From: Deltaproteobacteria bacterium UBA6106
GTDB taxonomy: Bacteria > Desulfobacterota > Syntrophorhabdia > Syntrophorhabdales > Syntrophorhabdaceae
Direction of reading: 5' to 3'
Length of the DNA stretch: 47,386 bases
Assembly (NCBI GenBank): GCA_002428485.1
Contig: DIWM01000026.1
Coordinates: 49,129-96,514 of the forward strand
The translations under genes were made by a program, and so were the position numbers. The notes under the pieces were generated by a model. That model was not told where the DNA came from. It worked only from the letters and a program-made list of their open reading frames with translations, and searched no databases. This document shows positions 1 through 7,743 of the stretch, in pieces. Within the stretch, counting starts at the first letter, position 1. Every line of letters begins with the position of its first letter.

Positions 1-360
1 ATCATATTCTGCACATACCTCGGCGCATCCATTGGCGTCAAGTATGGAACTCACTTCTCGATGGAGGCCCTCACGGAGTTCGCGCCCGACAGGGTGAGCC
101 ATCTCATAAAAACAGTGGCATACCTGATTTCCGGCTGCATCACGATCCTCTTCATCTATTTCGGGATCACACACATTACAACCCTGCAATCCTTCGGCGC
201 AAAAAGCTCTGCCATGCAGATACCGATGTTTATCCCTTATATCTCGATACCTCTTTTCTCGATCACGATGTCCTTCAGGTTCTTCGCGCAGTCCTACAAG
301 CATTTCAGAGGCTTCATAAAAAATGAGCCCTACGCTAAAGTGAGGAAAAAGGACGCGTGA
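1..360 (+). CDS. dctQ: TRAP transporter small permease (DctQ family), 5' end outside window
   Basis: The reading frame is open from base 1, so the gene begins upstream; about 119 C-terminal residues are visible. They contain hydrophobic segments typical of the four-helix DctQ subunit, which joins the large permease DctM to form the membrane part of a TRAP secondary transporter for organic acids driven by an ion gradient. The stop codon overlaps the GTG start of dctM by four bases (GTGA), indicating translational coupling. The periplasmic binding protein DctP is not in the window and may lie upstream. Family assignment relies strongly on the adjacent unmistakable DctM; the substrate cannot be told from these residues. 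Confidence 0.85.
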   Translation: MIFCTYLGASIGVKYGTHFSMEALTEFAPDRVSHLIKTVAYLISGCITILFIYFGITHITTLQSFGAKSSAMQIPMFIPYISIPLFSITMSFRFFAQSYKHFRGFIKNEPYAKVRKKDA

Positions 361-1640
361 ACCTTACCATTATATTTATCTGCTTCTTCGTCCTCCTCAC
401 CCTCAGTCTTCCCATATCCATCGTCCTGGTAACCACAACGGCGGTCTACCTGTTTTTCATTGCCAAGACCCCTTTAACGTCCCTCGTACAGCAGCTGTTC
501 AACGGTCTTGACAACTTCGTCCTCCTTGGCGTCCCTTTCTTTATCCTCGCCGGCAACATCATGGCAGAGGGCGCCATATCAAACAGGCTTGTCAACGTGA
601 TGAAGCTCTTCGTCGGGAGGCTCACCGGCGGGCTTGCCATGGCAGCAATTCTGGCATGCATGTTCTTCGCCGCTATATCAGGCTCCTCGCCGGCAACGGT
701 GATCGCGATCGGGAGCATCATGATGCCGGCCCTCATTAAAGAGGGCTACGGCGAACGCTTCTCCATCGGGCTTCTCACCTCAGCCGGCTCCCTCGGCATC
801 CTCATACCTCCGAGCATACCCATGATCCTCTATGCGCTGGTGATGAACGTATCCGTCGCCGAGATCTTTATGGCCGGATTTCTTCCGGGCATTTTCATCG
901 GCTGCTGCCTCATGGGATATTCCTATTTCATGGCCAGCAGGAACGGATGGAGATCGGAGGTGCGGTATACCTTCAGGGAGGGTCTGAAGATAATCAAAGA
1001 CGGGCTCTGGGCATTGTTCCTGCCCTTTCTTGTCCTCGGGGGGATATACGGCGGCGTGTTCACACCCACGGAGGCTGCGGCAGTATCGGTTGTCTACGCC
1101 TTGTTCGTGGAGCTCTTTATCTATAAGGAACTGAAATTTAAAAAGATCTTTGGTATCTGCAGGGACTCTGCGATACTCTCGGCCAGCCTTCTTTTCATCC
1201 TTTCCTGTGCCATGACATTCATCTGGCTTCTTACCGTTGAGCAGATCCCTGTGAAGCTTGCGGAGCTTATCATTGACAATGTAAAGGAACGGTGGCTGTT
1301 TCTCCTCGCCATAAACTGCGTCCTGCTTATCATCGGCGGATTGATGGATATCGTCACCGCCGTCATCGTCGTATCACCTATACTGATAGAGACGCTGAAC
1401 AGGTACAACATCGACTACGTGCATTTCGGCATCATGATGATCATCAATATCGAATGCGGCTTCCTGACGCCGCCTTTCGGCCTCAATCTTTTTGTATCAA
1501 TGGCAATCATGAAGCGCTCGCTTATCGACATAGGCAAGTCGGTGCTCCCCTACATCCTCTTATTTCTGGCATGTCTCCTCGTCATCACCTATATTCCCAA
1601 GCTCTCCCTTCTTCTCCCCGACCTGCTTTTAAGGAAATGA
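357..1640 (+). CDS. dctM: TRAP transporter large permease (DctM family)
   Basis: The protein has 427 residues, the usual length of the 12-helix DctM channel subunit. Family hallmarks are visible: the re-entrant segment AAISGSSPATVIAIGSIMMP, then GSLGILIPPSIPMILYALVM, and the C-terminal GGVFTPTEAAAV and TPPFGLNLFV stretches. It starts with GTG inside the dctQ stop (GTGA overlap) and is followed within three bases by a LarA-like gene, so the three probably form one operon. The co-transcribed LarA homologue hints that the imported compound could be a 2-hydroxy acid; that is inference from context only. Confidence 0.95.
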   Translation: MNLTIIFICFFVLLTLSLPISIVLVTTTAVYLFFIAKTPLTSLVQQLFNGLDNFVLLGVPFFILAGNIMAEGAISNRLVNVMKLFVGRLTGGLAMAAILACMFFAAISGSSPATVIAIGSIMMPALIKEGYGERFSIGLLTSAGSLGILIPPSIPMILYALVMNVSVAEIFMAGFLPGIFIGCCLMGYSYFMASRNGWRSEVRYTFREGLKIIKDGLWALFLPFLVLGGIYGGVFTPTEAAAVSVVYALFVELFIYKELKFKKIFGICRDSAILSASLLFILSCAMTFIWLLTVEQIPVKLAELIIDNVKERWLFLLAINCVLLIIGGLMDIVTAVIVVSPILIETLNRYNIDYVHFGIMMIINIECGFLTPPFGLNLFVSMAIMKRSLIDIGKSVLPYILLFLACLLVITYIPKLSLLLPDLLLRK

Positions 1641-1642
1641 CC

Positions 1643-2854
1643 ATGGACATAACCGTACGACACGATCTCTGGAACCGGGACACGACCCTTACCCTGTCAC
1701 TTCCTGCGGGATGGAACACGCAGGTCCTTACCATGGGAGGGGACGGAAAAGAGGTGCTCGCGCAGGACGATTACAGGAAGGCGGTTCAGCCCCTCGCACC
1801 TCTTATCAAAGACAAGAAAGAGGTCTGCATACTCTTTGATGACCTTTCCCGGCCAACGAGGGCATATGAGATCGTCCCGTCCCTTCTTGAGCTTTTTCAA
1901 CAGTGCAGCGTCAGGGACGAACAGGTGCGTTTCATCTGTGCCCTCGGCACCCATGCGCCCCTTGATAATAGGGCATTCCGCAAAAAGCTGGGCAATGAGG
2001 TCATGGAAAGGTTCCCCGTTTATAACCATAATCCTTATGAACATTGTGAATTGATAGGCAAAACAGGGCAGGGCACCCCCGTTATGGTGAACAAAGAATT
2101 TCTTTCCTGCGACCTTAAGATAGGCATCGGCGCCTTTATACCTCATTCGTTCTGCGGTTTCGGGGGCGGCTATAAGATCGTCATGCCTGCGGTAAGCCAT
2201 ATCGACGCCATAGAATACCATCACGGAACGCTTTTGAAAAAATATTGGGATAACTGTTACGGCGTAGGCAAGTATCACAACAATCCTCTTCTCGAAGATA
2301 TTAAGGAGTGCGGCAAAATGGCGCGCCTTGATGCGGTGATCAATGTCATGATCAATACCGGGGCGCTTGCAACGGACATATACGCCGGAAATCCCGACGG
2401 CCTTTATCGCGAGATGACTGAAAGGGCCGCTCAACATTACAGGACGCCGGCACATAAGAAGGCCGATATTGTCTTTGCTAACGCATACGGCAAGGCAAGT
2501 GAAGCCATCATCGCGCTCTCGCTGGCAGAGGAGTTCCTGAAGGACGAGGGCGGTGACGTTGTTATACTCTGCGATATTGAAGAGGGCCAGGTTGTCCATT
2601 ACCTTCTGGGCAGATTCGGAAAAGACACCTGGGGGCGCCTTGCCTTTGGAGAAAGAAAAAAAGGCAACAAAACAAAAAGGATACATATCTACTCACAACA
2701 CATGGACCGTGCAAACGAATGCTGGTTCGGCAAAAAGAGAGACCTGCTCTGGCATAAGAGCCTGGGGGAAATGATCGATCACCTTGATGACCAGTACAGG
2801 GGCAGGACAGTTGACGCCCTGGTCATCCCCGACGGAACGATACAGATGATCTAA
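1643..2854 (+). CDS. LarA-family (nickel-pincer) racemase/epimerase homologue
   Basis: The protein has 403 residues and resembles lactate racemase LarA. Residues that align by spacing with the known nickel-pincer site are present: His104 in GTHAP, His168 in IPHSF, Lys178 in GGGYK and a His at 193/194. The distances His168-Lys178 and Lys178-His194 equal those of LarA His174-Lys184-His200. An upstream ATG at 1637 overlaps the dctM stop, but AAGGA at 1631-1635 is correctly spaced only for ATG 1643, so that start is chosen. No cofactor-synthesis genes (larB, larC, larE) lie in the window. Many LarA homologues use other 2-hydroxy acids or sugar acids, so the substrate is open; coupling to a TRAP importer suggests a catabolic role. 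Confidence 0.85.
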   Translation: MDITVRHDLWNRDTTLTLSLPAGWNTQVLTMGGDGKEVLAQDDYRKAVQPLAPLIKDKKEVCILFDDLSRPTRAYEIVPSLLELFQQCSVRDEQVRFICALGTHAPLDNRAFRKKLGNEVMERFPVYNHNPYEHCELIGKTGQGTPVMVNKEFLSCDLKIGIGAFIPHSFCGFGGGYKIVMPAVSHIDAIEYHHGTLLKKYWDNCYGVGKYHNNPLLEDIKECGKMARLDAVINVMINTGALATDIYAGNPDGLYREMTERAAQHYRTPAHKKADIVFANAYGKASEAIIALSLAEEFLKDEGGDVVILCDIEEGQVVHYLLGRFGKDTWGRLAFGERKKGNKTKRIHIYSQHMDRANECWFGKKRDLLWHKSLGEMIDHLDDQYRGRTVDALVIPDGTIQMI

Positions 2855-2856
2855 AG

Positions 2857-3013
2857 AACCCGTAAGGCGGAAGGCGTTAGGCGTCAGGGGATGAAAAAAT
2901 TGTTCAACGTTAATACAAAACAAACCGAATAAATAAGAAGCTGTTGCTCGTTAAGCGACCCGCGTTCTCCGTTCCCCCCCCCTTACCCCTTACGACTCAC
3001 GACTTACGGGTTT
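2857..3013. repeat. Intergenic imperfect palindrome, module A (CGTTAGGCGTAAGG words)
   Basis: The left arm (2857-2890) reads AACCCGTAAGGCGGAAGGCG and so on; the right arm (2974-3013) reads as its approximate complement, ending CGACTTACGGGTTT. It lies between the convergent larA-like gene and lnt and could act as a two-way terminator. The right arm contains the lnt stop codon (TAA within CCCGTAAGTCG on the minus strand). The centre (about 2891-2973) is AT-rich and has no gene. Confidence 0.75.
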
Positions 3014-4560
3014 CTCCGTGTGATGAACTTCACGGCACACATAATCGCCAGGGCAATGAAAAGTATCACTATAAAATAATCGCCGTATCTCACATAGAAG
3101 GTCTTTGTGTCTTTCAAGGAAAAGTTTCCCCTTAAAACCGTTTCGACAAAGATGGGGGTTTGTGCCTGTATGCGCCCCTTCGGGTCGATTATACCGCTTA
3201 TCCCGGTATTGGCAGATCTGAGGAGAAACCTGTCCGTCTCTATCGCCCTGAATACATAAAAGGCAAAGTGTTGAAAGGGTGCTGAAGTCCGCTCATACCA
3301 GGCGTCGTTGGTAATGTTAACAAGAACCTGCGCGCCGTTTCGTACCGTTTCATTTGTGATATATGGGAATATCCCCTCATAACAGATAAGCATACCGATT
3401 TTCCCCACACGTGCATGCAAGGGCTGATGTCCTTCACCTGGGAAAAAATCCCCGCCGGCAGCTGTCAATTTCTCCAGAAAAGGGAGGTACCTGACAAACG
3501 GGGTATATTCACCAAAAGGGACGAGGTGCGCCTTGTTATATACCCCAACGACCCCATGCTCTTTGCCGATAATATATGCGGCGTTATGGTACTTGCCACC
3601 GCGGTCTTTTGAAACCGTACCGAATAAAAGATTACCCCCCAAAAGAGTCGGCAGGGCCTTGACATATTGATTGGCATAGATCTCGTCTTCAAAGATAAAA
3701 GGCATGGCAGTTTCAGGCCAGATGATGAGGTCTGCGTTCCTTGCGCCCTCCAGCGTTTTCTGGTAGTAAGTGCGGATGGTCCTGACCTTGAATGCCTCAT
3801 CCCACTTGACGTCCTGTCTTATATTCCCCTGTACTATGGCAGCCTTCAGGGTTCCTTCCTCCTTGCGGCCAAGTTCCCCGAAACCATAGATCAGCGAACC
3901 CGCCAAAAAAAGAAAAATTATGGACGCAAAGACAGCCGATGGAGGCCTTTTCCGGATCACATTATAGATGATGCAGTTTACGGCAACGATGATGAATGAT
4001 ATGAAATATGTTCCTGTTATTGACACAATTTGGATAAAGGGCAGGAACCTGTCCTGCGAATGGGCAAGGAGCGACCACGGAAACCCCGTAAACAGGAACC
4101 CCCTTACATACTCCAGCAACACCCAGACAATGGGAGCGGAAAGATAGACGGGTAAGGTCAATCTTTTTTTAAGGTATGAAACCGCAAAGGCAAAGAAGCC
4201 TATATACAACGAAAGGTAAAGGACAAGGAGCAGAAGGATGAGGCAGCTCAGCCAGATATGGATGCCTCCATACCTGTTCATGGCTATGATAACCCAGTAG
4301 ACAAGACCGGCGAAGGAGGTAAACCCACAAGCAAAGCCGCTCCAGAATGCAGGCCCATACCTATCCTGATCAATGGCGTAGAGGAGCGGGATAAGCGCGA
4401 AAAATGCAACCGGATAGAGAGATACCGGCGGCTGGATAAGCACAAGTAAAACACCGGAGATACAACTGAGGTACAAAGACGGGAGATGAGGAGCGAGGAG
4501 CGAGGAGCGAGACAGGAGGGACGAAAACCATCGGGTTCCGCTTGTTGATATGCCGGTCAT
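3004..4560 (-). CDS. lnt: Apolipoprotein N-acyltransferase
   Basis: The 518-residue protein has N-terminal membrane helices followed by a periplasmic nitrilase-like domain and a final helix, the Lnt architecture. It transfers an acyl chain to the N-terminal cysteine of lipoproteins in the inner membrane. The catalytic triad is visible: Glu in IWPETAMPF, Lys in YNKAHLVPFGEY, Cys in LICYEGIFP. The ATG at 4560 overlaps the ybeY stop (TGATG); a GTG at 4563 is the alternative. Residues about 15-25 are encoded by a GGAGCGA tandem repeat, and the last residues and stop codon come from the module A palindrome, so both ends look modified by intergenic repeats. Last gene of phoH-HD-ybeY-lnt. Confidence 0.95.
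   Translation of the reverse strand: MTGISTSGTRWFSSLLSRSSLLAPHLPSLYLSCISGVLLVLIQPPVSLYPVAFFALIPLLYAIDQDRYGPAFWSGFACGFTSFAGLVYWVIIAMNRYGGIHIWLSCLILLLLVLYLSLYIGFFAFAVSYLKKRLTLPVYLSAPIVWVLLEYVRGFLFTGFPWSLLAHSQDRFLPFIQIVSITGTYFISFIIVAVNCIIYNVIRKRPPSAVFASIIFLFLAGSLIYGFGELGRKEEGTLKAAIVQGNIRQDVKWDEAFKVRTIRTYYQKTLEGARNADLIIWPETAMPFIFEDEIYANQYVKALPTLLGGNLLFGTVSKDRGGKYHNAAYIIGKEHGVVGVYNKAHLVPFGEYTPFVRYLPFLEKLTAAGGDFFPGEGHQPLHARVGKIGMLICYEGIFPYITNETVRNGAQVLVNITNDAWYERTSAPFQHFAFYVFRAIETDRFLLRSANTGISGIIDPKGRIQAQTPIFVETVLRGNFSLKDTKTFYVRYGDYFIVILFIALAIMCAVKFITRRNP
4488..4513. repeat. GAGGAGC/GAGGAGC tandem heptamer repeat inside the lnt 5' end
   Basis: The heptamer-like unit GAGCGAG/GAGGAGC recurs about three and a half times without interruption. 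It resembles the GAGCGGGGAGC words found in the intergenic elements near 16.9 kb and 43.6 kb. Here it sits in frame inside the N-terminal region of lnt, just before the first membrane helix. Confidence 0.75.
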
Positions 4561-5024
4561 CACCCTGACCGCCCTGAGATCATCCGTTTATATACATCAT
4601 GGGAGAGGATGAAGCTTAACAGCTTTTTCTCCCGGTACCTCATTCTTCGGCCCTCTTTTTTGTCGCCTTCATGGTCATGGCCTACTATGTGAAGCAGGCC
4701 GTGGATAATAAGGGCAAAGAGCCTCTCGGCGAAATATACGCCTGATCGTTCCGCCTCTTCCTGCGCCTTTTCAACCGATATTATAACTTCACCGGCGATT
4801 TCGCCGGGCAGCCCGCCGATATATGAAAAGGAAATGACGTTTGTCGGTTTCTGCTTTCCGAAAAACCTGGTGTTTAATTCTGTAATCTTCCTGTTGTTAA
4901 CAAGGAGTATGCCGATGTCCTTACCTTGAAGCCCTGAAAAGGTTAGTAATTCTTTTGTAAGTCTTTGGACGCTCCTGCTGTCTATCGTTATCGACCTTTG
5001 AGAGTTTTTTATCAACACCGCCAT
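4560..5024 (-). CDS. ybeY: Endoribonuclease YbeY (16S rRNA maturation)
   Basis: The protein has 154 residues, the typical YbeY size. The zinc-binding signature HGLLHIVGHDH (HxxxHxxxxxH) is intact. YbeY is a single-strand endoribonuclease acting in 16S rRNA 3'-end processing and ribosome quality control. The start at 5024 (MAVLIKN) is preferred because AAAGGA lies 6-7 bases upstream and the N-terminus then matches the family; a longer in-frame ATG at 5102 would add 26 non-family residues. The gene begins 104 bases inside the preceding HD gene and ends in a TGATG overlap with lnt. phoH-HD-ybeY is a commonly conserved gene order. Confidence 0.95.
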   Translation of the reverse strand: MAVLIKNSQRSITIDSRSVQRLTKELLTFSGLQGKDIGILLVNNRKITELNTRFFGKQKPTNVISFSYIGGLPGEIAGEVIISVEKAQEEAERSGVYFAERLFALIIHGLLHIVGHDHEGDKKEGRRMRYREKKLLSFILSHDVYKRMISGRSG

Positions 5025-6627
5025 TTTGTGTCCTTTCAGGATATTCAATCCTATGGTGAAATATGCCAAGAAGGATCGCGATAAAACTCTTTTGAATCGC
5101 ATTGAGGTCTTTCAGCGTAAGCTCTGATTCATCGAGCTGCCCGTCGAGGAATATATTCTCGATAATGCCTTGTACATGGCTTTCTATCCGTTTCGGCGTA
5201 GGGTCCTCGAGCACCCTCGATGCCGCCTCCACTGCATCTGCCAGCATGATGATGCCCGTCTCTTTTGTTTGGGGCTTCGGTCCTGTGTACCTAAAGTCCT
5301 GCTCCTTGATGGTATGCAGCTTCGGGTCTTCAAGCTCTTTTGCCTTGCTGTAAAAATAACTGACGAGGCTCTTCCCGTGGTGCTGCTGTATGACCTCGGT
5401 AATCTTCCTCCCAAGCTTATACTTTTCTGCAAGCTCAACCCCTTCCTTTACATGGTTAAGGATGATCAGGGCGCTCATGCTTGGCGTGAGGTCCTTGTGG
5501 GAATCTTCAACGTCTGTTCTGTTTTCTATAAAATAGTGGGGCATCTTCAGCTTTCCGATATCGTGGTAGTATGCCGAAACCCGTGTCAGAAGAGGGTGGG
5601 CTCCAATGCTTTCAGCTGCTGCCCTGGAAAGGTTGCCGACAATAATGCTGTGGTGGTACGTGCCGGGGGCGTTCACCATCATCTCTTCCAGAAGCGGATT
5701 CTCGAAGTTGGCAAGCTCAAGCAGTTTGATATCAGTCGTGTAATCAAAGAGGTGCTCTATAACGGGCAAAAGTCCAAGGGCGATAAAACTGCTTGCAACA
5801 CCGTTTAAGACGATGAAGGCGACTTTCATGGGCAGATTTGAAAAAGGCTGTCCTGATAAAATATCGAGGAGAAGAACGAAAAAGCTCATGACAAAGGACG
5901 TGTAAAGCCCTGCCTTGAGGATCGTATTTCTGTTTTCGCATTTCCCCGAAAAATAAGACGCAAGGACGTTGCCGAGAAATGCGTACAAAAGTACTGTTAT
6001 GCTATTATCGAAAGAGAAACCCAGCGCGACTGCGAAGACCATTGAAAAGAGGATGGCAACCTCGGAGAAGAGGACTATCCTCAGGATGATCCCATAAAAA
6101 AAGATCGGAATGATATAAAACAGCGCCGAGGTGTGATTCGGGACGTAATGATCAAATACCAGGGAAAACCCTCTTGCCAAAAAGATCGAGAAAAGGGTGA
6201 GAGAGGCGCAAAATATCAGGTCCTTCTGTGTGAGCAAAAATTTTTTAATATTTTTTTCTCCATACTCATAGAGCACTATGACAAATAAAAAGAGGGTAAA
6301 AAACAACACGACAAATCGTTTAAGGGTAAAACCCTCCCCCTGCTCCAGCAGGTTGAAGGCGGAAAGCTTCCGGAGGTGTTCTTCGCTGATCCTTTCGCCT
6401 TCCCTCACAATAATTTCGTCCTTTTTGATGGTGATATCGCTCAGCGGCGCGTAGAGGTCTGCGGGTGATTTGATGTTCTCCCTTGCTATGTCTCCGAGCT
6501 GATACTCCCCCGGCGTATAGGGTTGTTGTATGTTGATGATGCTTGACAGCAGGAGAGAAAATACAAAGAGTATCAGAAATTTCCTGTAGTAAAAATACGA
6601 AGGAGGTTTATCCTTTCCATTCTGCAT
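4921..6627 (-). CDS. 7TM receptor with HD hydrolase domain (PgpH-like phosphohydrolase)
   Basis: The 568-residue protein has one N-terminal helix, a short extracytoplasmic segment, a run of about seven membrane helices (residues roughly 105-290) and a cytoplasmic HD domain (roughly 320-500) with YYHDIGK and QQHHGKS metal-site motifs. The family includes Listeria PgpH, a cyclic-di-AMP phosphodiesterase; the extracellular domain here is much shorter than in Gram-positive PgpH. Activity on cyclic-di-AMP or another nucleotide is inferred. It overlaps phoH by 20 bases upstream, and its last about 34 codons overlap ybeY, an unusually long overlap. The charged tail after the HD domain is not conserved family sequence. 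Confidence 0.9.
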   Translation of the reverse strand: MQNGKDKPPSYFYYRKFLILFVFSLLLSSIINIQQPYTPGEYQLGDIARENIKSPADLYAPLSDITIKKDEIIVREGERISEEHLRKLSAFNLLEQGEGFTLKRFVVLFFTLFLFVIVLYEYGEKNIKKFLLTQKDLIFCASLTLFSIFLARGFSLVFDHYVPNHTSALFYIIPIFFYGIILRIVLFSEVAILFSMVFAVALGFSFDNSITVLLYAFLGNVLASYFSGKCENRNTILKAGLYTSFVMSFFVLLLDILSGQPFSNLPMKVAFIVLNGVASSFIALGLLPVIEHLFDYTTDIKLLELANFENPLLEEMMVNAPGTYHHSIIVGNLSRAAAESIGAHPLLTRVSAYYHDIGKLKMPHYFIENRTDVEDSHKDLTPSMSALIILNHVKEGVELAEKYKLGRKITEVIQQHHGKSLVSYFYSKAKELEDPKLHTIKEQDFRYTGPKPQTKETGIIMLADAVEAASRVLEDPTPKRIESHVQGIIENIFLDGQLDESELTLKDLNAIQKSFIAILLGIFHHRIEYPERTQNGGVDKKLSKVDNDRQQERPKTYKRITNLFRASR

Positions 6628-7642
6628 TGTTCAAACCTTCCGAGTCTGTTTTCCTCGTTTCATATGCCTTTATGATCTTCTGTACAAGCGGATGTCTTAC
6701 CACATCTTTCTCTGTAAAGTAAACAAACTTAATGCCCCTGATCCCTTTCAGGATCCTTTGTATCTCCACGAGGCCGCTTGCCTTCTTGTCCGGGAGATCA
6801 ATCTGGGTAATGTCACCGGTAATAACGGTTTTCGAAGAAAATCCAAGACGCGTAAGGAACATTTTCATCTGCTCGGAAGCCGTGTTTTGCGCTTCATCGA
6901 GGATCACGAAGGCATCGTTCAAGGTTCTGCCACGCATAAATGCAAGTGGGGCGATCTCAATAATGCCCTTTTCTACCAGCCTGGCGGCCTTCTCCATATC
7001 AAGCATATCGTACAGCGCATCATAAAGAGGCCTCAGATAGGGATTAACCTTTTCATACATTGTTCCGGGAAGATAACCGAGCTTTTCCCCCGCCTCTATC
7101 GCCGGTCTTGTTAACACAATCCTCGACACTTCCTTCCTGTAGTAAGAGGAAAGCGCCATCGCCATTGCAAGGTACGTTTTACCGGTACCGGCGGGGCCTA
7201 TCCCGATAACCATATCATGCTTTTTCATTGCGTCGATATATGCCTTCTGGTTCCTCGTTTTCGGCATTACAGCCTTTTTTGACGGGAAGATATATATCTG
7301 ATCTTTGTAAAAGGTGTTTACGGTGTCCTGGGAGTGCGAAACGTATCGCACCGCCTGGTCTATGTCCGACGCGCTGACAGCAAAACCCTTCTTGATTATA
7401 TTCTGGAGTTCGTTAATTACCTTATTTGTATTCTCCACATCCGCTTTGCTGCCTATAAGGGTCAAATGGTTCCCTCGTATGCTCGTCCTGACGTTAAAAT
7501 ATTTCCTGAGGTATTTGATATTTTCGTCACGGGGGCCAAAGAGGTTGCGGGCTACGTTTATATCATCAAAAAAGAGTTTCAAAAACCCTTCATTCGTTTT
7601 TTCTTCCAATAAAGTTTTCAACTCCTCCTTTATACTACACAT
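6608..7642 (-). CDS. phoH: PhoH family ATPase
   Basis: The 344-residue protein carries a KH-like N-terminal region (residues about 25-100) and a RecA-like ATPase domain with Walker A GIGPAGTGKT and Walker B FVILDEAQNT. PhoH-like proteins are cytoplasmic ATPases thought to act in RNA metabolism, consistent with the neighbouring ybeY. The start is uncertain. The ATG at 7642 has no ribosome site before it, whereas a strong AAGGAGG (7630-7624) lies inside the first codons, and a TATATT box at 7650-7645 would place transcription start near 7638. A TTG at 7609 or 7621 could be the true start, trimming 7-11 residues that are not family-conserved. Confidence 0.92.
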   Translation of the reverse strand: MCSIKEELKTLLEEKTNEGFLKLFFDDINVARNLFGPRDENIKYLRKYFNVRTSIRGNHLTLIGSKADVENTNKVINELQNIIKKGFAVSASDIDQAVRYVSHSQDTVNTFYKDQIYIFPSKKAVMPKTRNQKAYIDAMKKHDMVIGIGPAGTGKTYLAMAMALSSYYRKEVSRIVLTRPAIEAGEKLGYLPGTMYEKVNPYLRPLYDALYDMLDMEKAARLVEKGIIEIAPLAFMRGRTLNDAFVILDEAQNTASEQMKMFLTRLGFSSKTVITGDITQIDLPDKKASGLVEIQRILKGIRGIKFVYFTEKDVVRHPLVQKIIKAYETRKTDSEGLNNAEWKG

Positions 7643-7707
7643 CTAATATACCACAAAAACATCTTTTTCGATAGTGTGAAACGGGCTTCCATAAAAACTT
7701 AAAACAA

Positions 7708-7736
7708 TTGTAAATTCATAAAGTTTTGAGTAGAAT
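7708..7736 (+). promoter_or_regulatory. Predicted sigma70 promoter of the REC-LpxC gene
   Basis: TTGTAA (7708-7713), a 17-base spacer and TAGAAT (7731-7736). Transcription would start around 7743, at or one base before the ATG at 7744, implying a leaderless mRNA. No Shine-Dalgarno sequence is visible before that ATG, and an in-frame TAG at 7738 excludes an upstream start. Confidence 0.55.
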
Positions 7737-7743
7737 ATAGGCC

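Noticed and set aside
1292..1642. Upstream extension of the LarA-like frame deep into dctM
   Set aside because: The extension overlaps dctM in another frame, has low-complexity Arg/His-rich content and no family similarity; AAGGA supports ATG 1643.
1697..2686. Minus-strand frame of 329 residues
   Set aside because: Antisense shadow of the LarA-like gene, without any motif.
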